This document shows positions 11,713-13,708 of a DNA stretch of 13,708 nt, piece by piece. A program made the position numbers and the translations under genes. The stretch is from an uncultured Porticoccus sp. (GTDB lineage: Bacteria > Pseudomonadota > Gammaproteobacteria > Pseudomonadales > Porticoccaceae). The stretch is from the NCBI GenBank assembly GCA_950063125.1, contig CATLZI010000029.1:1-13708 (forward strand). The letters are read 5' to 3'. The notes below the pieces were generated by a model. The model was not told the DNA's origin. It saw nothing but the letters and a program-made list of their open reading frames with translations, and did not search any database. Each line of letters begins with the position of its first letter. The stretch's first letter is position 1.

Positions 11713-11729
11713 GCAGGGTTATAACCTGC
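11713..11729. promoter_or_regulatory. Near-perfect dyad upstream of cspD
   Basis: GCAGGGTTATAACCTGC: eight-base arms GCAGGTTA and TAACCTGC with a single extra G, and a perfect ten-base core GGTTATAACC. It lies just upstream of the proximal cspD -10, where an activator or repressor would bind. It could also be a hairpin in a longer leader transcript. Identity of any regulator is unknown. Confidence 0.35.
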
Positions 11730-11749
11730 GGTTGTATAACAGCCATGCT

Positions 11750-11755
11750 TATAAT
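11750..11755 (+). promoter_or_regulatory. Proximal cspD -10 element
   Basis: TATAAT is a perfect -10 hexamer 24 bases before the cspD ATG. No good -35 lies at 16-18 bases (TGCGGT at 17), so it would need an activator or a different sigma factor. The implied leader of under 20 bases would still contain the ribosome site GAGAGG at 11768-11773. Confidence 0.4.
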
Positions 11756-11779
11756 AGAAAACCCGATGAGAGGTTGAGT

Positions 11780-12049
11780 ATGCCGTCAGGAACAGTCAAG
11801 TGGTTTAACAATGCTAAAGGCTACGGGTTTATTCTGTCGTCAGATGGCGTTAGTGATGTCTTTGCCCACTATTCAGCCATCAATATGGAAGGTTACAAGA
11901 CCTTAAAGGCTGGCCAAGAGGTGTCATTTGATCTTGCCGAGGGCCAAAAAGGCCTGCATGCATCTAACATTATGCCCTTGACCAATAACACTGAGGTTAC
12001 CACGACAGAACCTGAGTCCGTCGAACAGTTTGAGAATGGGAATAATTAG
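11780..12049 (+). CDS. cspD: Cold shock-like protein CspD
   Basis: Single cold-shock domain protein; E. coli CspD binds single-stranded DNA and RNA, is induced in stationary phase and inhibits replication. 89 residues from the ATG at 11780, with GAGAGG six bases upstream; the longer frame from a TTG at 11705 adds residues foreign to the family. MPSGTVKWFNNAKGYGFI contains RNP1 (KGYGFI, 13-18) and DVFAHY (26-31) is RNP2. YKTLKAGQEVSFDLAEGQKGLHASNI continues the CspD pattern; this plus the position divergent from clpS distinguishes it from CspA-type proteins. Residues 67-89 form an acidic Asn/Glu/Thr-rich tail longer than in E. coli (74 residues). It ends 65 bases from icd at a shared terminator. 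In E. coli cspD is also divergent from clpS-clpA. Confidence 0.95.
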   Translation: MPSGTVKWFNNAKGYGFILSSDGVSDVFAHYSAINMEGYKTLKAGQEVSFDLAEGQKGLHASNIMPLTNNTEVTTTEPESVEQFENGNN

Positions 12050-12064
12050 TGTCTCCCCGGTCAT

Positions 12065-12102
12065 AAAAAAGCCCCCGCACCACTCCTGAGGCGGGGGCTT
12101 TT
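12065..12102. terminator. Bidirectional terminator between cspD and icd
   Basis: GCCCCCGC at 12071-12078 and GCGGGGGC at 12091-12098 form a perfect GC-rich stem around a 12-base loop. Six A's precede it and four T's follow it, so the stem extends to 12 base pairs and both strands have the hairpin-plus-U arrangement. It ends cspD on the plus strand and icd on the minus strand. Confidence 0.92.
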
Positions 12103-12114
12103 AAATAACAGGGC

Positions 12115-13368
12115 TTACATTCTGGCGATCATCGCATCGCCAAACTGAGATGACGACAACAAGGTTGCGCCATCCATAAGACGCTCAAAGTCGTATGTGA
12201 CCTTTTTCTCGGAAATTGCGCCCTCGATCCCTTTGATAATCAAATCAGCGGCTTCATTCCAACCCATGTGCCGAAGCATCATTTCAGCAGAGAGAATCAG
12301 TGAACCGGGGTTAACCTTATCCTGGCCAGCATATTTTGGCGCAGTACCGTGGGTAGCCTCAAAAATAGCTATATTATCAGAGAGGTTGGCACCTGGTGCG
12401 ATACCAATACCGCCCACTTGGGCAGCAAGTGCGTCCGACAGGTAGTCACCATTCAAATTAAGCGTGGCAATGACATCATATTCAGCCGGACGCAAAAGAA
12501 CCTGTTGCAACATCGCATCTGCAATCACTTCTTTAATAACAATTTCTTTACCGGTGTTCGGGTTCTTCATGACCTGCCAAGGCCCACCATCCAGAGGCTT
12601 CGCGCCAAATTCATCTCTGGCCACTTCAAAGCCCCAATCACAAAAAGCACCTTCGGTGAATTTCATGATATTACCCTTGTGAACCAGGGTGACAGAGGAT
12701 TTATCCTGATCGATCGCATATTGAATGGCTTTACTGACCAGGCGCTTGGTCCCCTGCTCTGAAACAGGCTTGACACCGATACCACAATTTTCCGGGAAGC
12801 GGATTTTGGTCACGCCCATTTCATTGCGGAGGAAATTAATGACCTTCTTGGCTTCATCAGTGCCTGCACGCCACTCGATGCCGGCATAAATATCCTCTGA
12901 GTTTTCACGGAAGATGCACATGTCCACTTCACCCGGTTTTTTTACCGGTGAAGGAACGCCCTGAAACCAGCGAACCGGACGCTGACAGACATACAGGTCA
13001 AGCTCCTGACGCAGAGCCACATTCAATGAGCGAAAGCCACCACCCACCGGCGTCGTCAATGGACCCTTGATTGAAACACTAAACTCTCTGATGGCATCCA
13101 GCGTCTCGGCGGGAAACCAGTCACCATCATAAATTTCTGCAGCTTTCTCGCCACAATAAACTTCCATCCAGGAAATTTTCTTGCTCCCCGCGTAAGCCTT
13201 TTCAACGGCAGCATCTACAACTTTTACCATCACTGGCGTGATGTCTACACCGATACCGTCACCTTCGATGAACGGAATAATGGGGTTGCTGGGAACATTG
13301 AGAGAATAATCGGAATTGACTGTAATTTTTTCACCATCAGTTGGTATCTGGATGTGCTGATATCCCAT
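12115..13368 (-). CDS. icd: NADP-dependent isocitrate dehydrogenase
   Basis: TCA-cycle enzyme that oxidatively decarboxylates isocitrate to 2-oxoglutarate with NADP+. 417 residues of the E. coli-like homodimeric type. Substrate residues are visible in [13 protein letters not shown] (Ser114, the equivalent of the E. coli kinase site Ser113, and Arg120), Arg130, [11 protein letters not shown] with Arg154 and Tyr161, Lys231 in [12 protein letters not shown], and the metal-binding aspartates in [25 protein letters not shown] carries the Lys-Tyr pair that selects NADP over NAD. I chose the second ATG at 13368 (MGYQHIQIP), which matches the Pseudomonas start. The first ATG, at 13380, has no ribosome site and instead supplies the GGAG for the second. 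No kinase/phosphatase (aceK) is in the window. Transcribed toward cspD and ended by the shared terminator. Confidence 0.97.
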   Translation of the reverse strand: MGYQHIQIPTDGEKITVNSDYSLNVPSNPIIPFIEGDGIGVDITPVMVKVVDAAVEKAYAGSKKISWMEVYCGEKAAEIYDGDWFPAETLDAIREFSVSIKGPLTTPVGGGFRSLNVALRQELDLYVCQRPVRWFQGVPSPVKKPGEVDMCIFRENSEDIYAGIEWRAGTDEAKKVINFLRNEMGVTKIRFPENCGIGVKPVSEQGTKRLVSKAIQYAIDQDKSSVTLVHKGNIMKFTEGAFCDWGFEVARDEFGAKPLDGGPWQVMKNPNTGKEIVIKEVIADAMLQQVLLRPAEYDVIATLNLNGDYLSDALAAQVGGIGIAPGANLSDNIAIFEATHGTAPKYAGQDKVNPGSLILSAEMMLRHMGWNEAADLIIKGIEGAISEKKVTYDFERLMDGATLLSSSQFGDAMIARM

Positions 13369-13374
13369 TGTTGG

Positions 13375-13378
13375 CTCC
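13375..13378 (-). promoter_or_regulatory. Ribosome binding site deciding the icd start
   Basis: GGAG lies six bases before the ATG at 13368 and overlaps the upstream in-frame ATG at 13380. Its position makes the inner ATG the likely start. Confidence 0.75.
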
Positions 13379-13380
13379 AT

Positions 13381-13583
13381 ATGTTGGGTAGGTTACTAGT
13401 GCGTTATTGTCCGGTTTGGAACAAATAATCCTTGGTTTTATTGTTGTATAACTTTAGAAACGCATAAGATGTTATCACAAACACATGTGCTCTTGTAGTT
13501 GATTTACATGGCTTCAGGGCATTTTAGCCTCAAAAACAAGTGTAATTTGAGGGTAGTTCAAGATTCCTAAACGGCCCTTTACA
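13381..13583. other. AT-rich control region upstream of icd, no gene seen
   Basis: No open frame of useful length on either strand. It must contain the icd promoter, but no strong -35/-10 pair stands out; TTGTGA and TCTAAA, 16 bases apart on the minus strand, is the best weak pair. It holds GTTGTATAAC at 13443-13452 (also found upstream of cspD), the palindrome CACATGTG at 13482-13489, and an inverted repeat CCTCAAA/TTTGAGG at 13528-13552 with an 11-base loop. These are possible operator sites without a known regulator. Confidence 0.4.
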
Positions 13584-13645
13584 CGCTACTGCGCAAGACC
13601 TACAGGGCTATTGCGGACCCTGTTGCACTACGATTCCTCGTAGCG
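13584..13645. other. Structured stretch with competing inverted repeats
   Basis: Four perfect inverted repeats fall in 62 bases: CGCTAC/GTAGCG at the two ends (13584-13589, 13640-13645), CGCAA/TTGCG (13592-13596, 13611-13615), ACAGGG/CCCTGT (13602-13607, 13618-13623) and CTACGA/TCGTAG (13628-13633, 13638-13643, TTCC loop). The first and last share bases and exclude each other, and the two middle ones also conflict. It is richer in G+C than the sequence to its left. It is not a tRNA, and no T-run follows. Could be a leader element, a small RNA or an unrecognised repeat. Confidence 0.35.
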
Positions 13646-13673
13646 CCTCACCAGAGGAAATACGCACCTATCA

Positions 13674-13708
13674 ATGGCTAATCACACCGTTGTGAACCAC
13701 CTTTTATT
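13674..13708 (+). CDS. Possible start of a rightward gene, truncated by the window edge
   Basis: ATG at 13674 opens a frame of 11 full codons to the edge (MANHTVVNHLL). AGAGGA at 13653-13658 could be its ribosome site, though 15 bases away is long. In E. coli the gene divergent from icd is rluE, a 23S rRNA pseudouridine synthase whose core starts with a hydrophobic strand ending LFNKP; the last residues here (HLL followed by TT) would allow that, but this is only a guess from context. The stretch may equally be non-coding. Confidence 0.25.
   Translation, partial: MANHTVVNHLL

Noticed and set aside
11705..11779. 25-residue N-terminal extension of CspD from a TTG
   Set aside because: The extension passes through the probable promoter and ribosome site, and cold-shock proteins start directly at the beta-barrel.
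13584..13645. Possible tRNA
   Set aside because: The 62-base length, absence of a standard T-loop and acceptor arrangement, and competing stems do not fit a tRNA.
13571..13682. 36-codon open stretch on the plus strand (reads ALYTLLRKTYRAIADP...)
   Set aside because: It has no ATG or GTG near its beginning, no ribosome site and ends at a TAA; it coincides with the structured stretch and is probably not translated.

Overview
The window is ordinary core chromosome from a gammaproteobacterium. Gene order (serS, crcB, rarA, lolA, ftsK, then trxB, aat, bpt, infA, clpA, clpS, cspD, icd) matches the arrangement I know from Pseudomonas and relatives, while the base composition looks close to balanced rather than GC-rich. 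I infer a Pseudomonadales/Cellvibrionales-type marine or soil gammaproteobacterium; the genus cannot be fixed from the sequence. There are no tRNA or rRNA genes, no mobile elements, no CRISPR array and no sign of horizontal transfer.

Layout. Positions 1-5946 hold a compact five-gene leftward operon: ftsK (chromosome translocase), lolA (lipoprotein chaperone), rarA (replication-fork AAA+ ATPase), crcB (fluoride channel) and serS (seryl-tRNA synthetase, cut by the window edge). Junctions overlap by 1-8 bases or leave 12-14 bases. A 188-base divergent promoter region separates ftsK from the rightward run trxB (thioredoxin reductase), aat, bpt and infA. infA ends at a terminator hairpin whose left arm lies in its own last codons. 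clpA and clpS then run leftward and cspD runs rightward from a 250-base divergent control region. cspD and icd converge on a strong bidirectional terminator. Upstream of icd, about 300 bases hold control elements and a structured stretch, followed by what may be the first 12 codons of a rightward gene.

How the genes work together. aat and bpt place Leu/Phe on proteins with secondary destabilising N-termini, ClpS recognises those N-termini, and ClpA unfolds them for ClpP (not in the window). The tagging, recognition and unfolding parts of the bacterial N-degron pathway therefore lie within 4.5 kb. The rest are housekeeping functions: translation (serS, infA), redox (trxB), envelope (lolA), chromosome maintenance (ftsK, rarA), stationary-phase control (cspD) and the TCA cycle (icd).

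I found no convincing undescribed system. The items most worth a second look are regulatory: the infA terminator overlapping its coding end, dyads in the clpS/cspD control region, a decamer shared by the cspD and icd upstream regions, and a 62-base stretch with competing hairpins near the right edge. Several gene starts were moved inward from the longest open frame on the basis of family length and ribosome binding sites.
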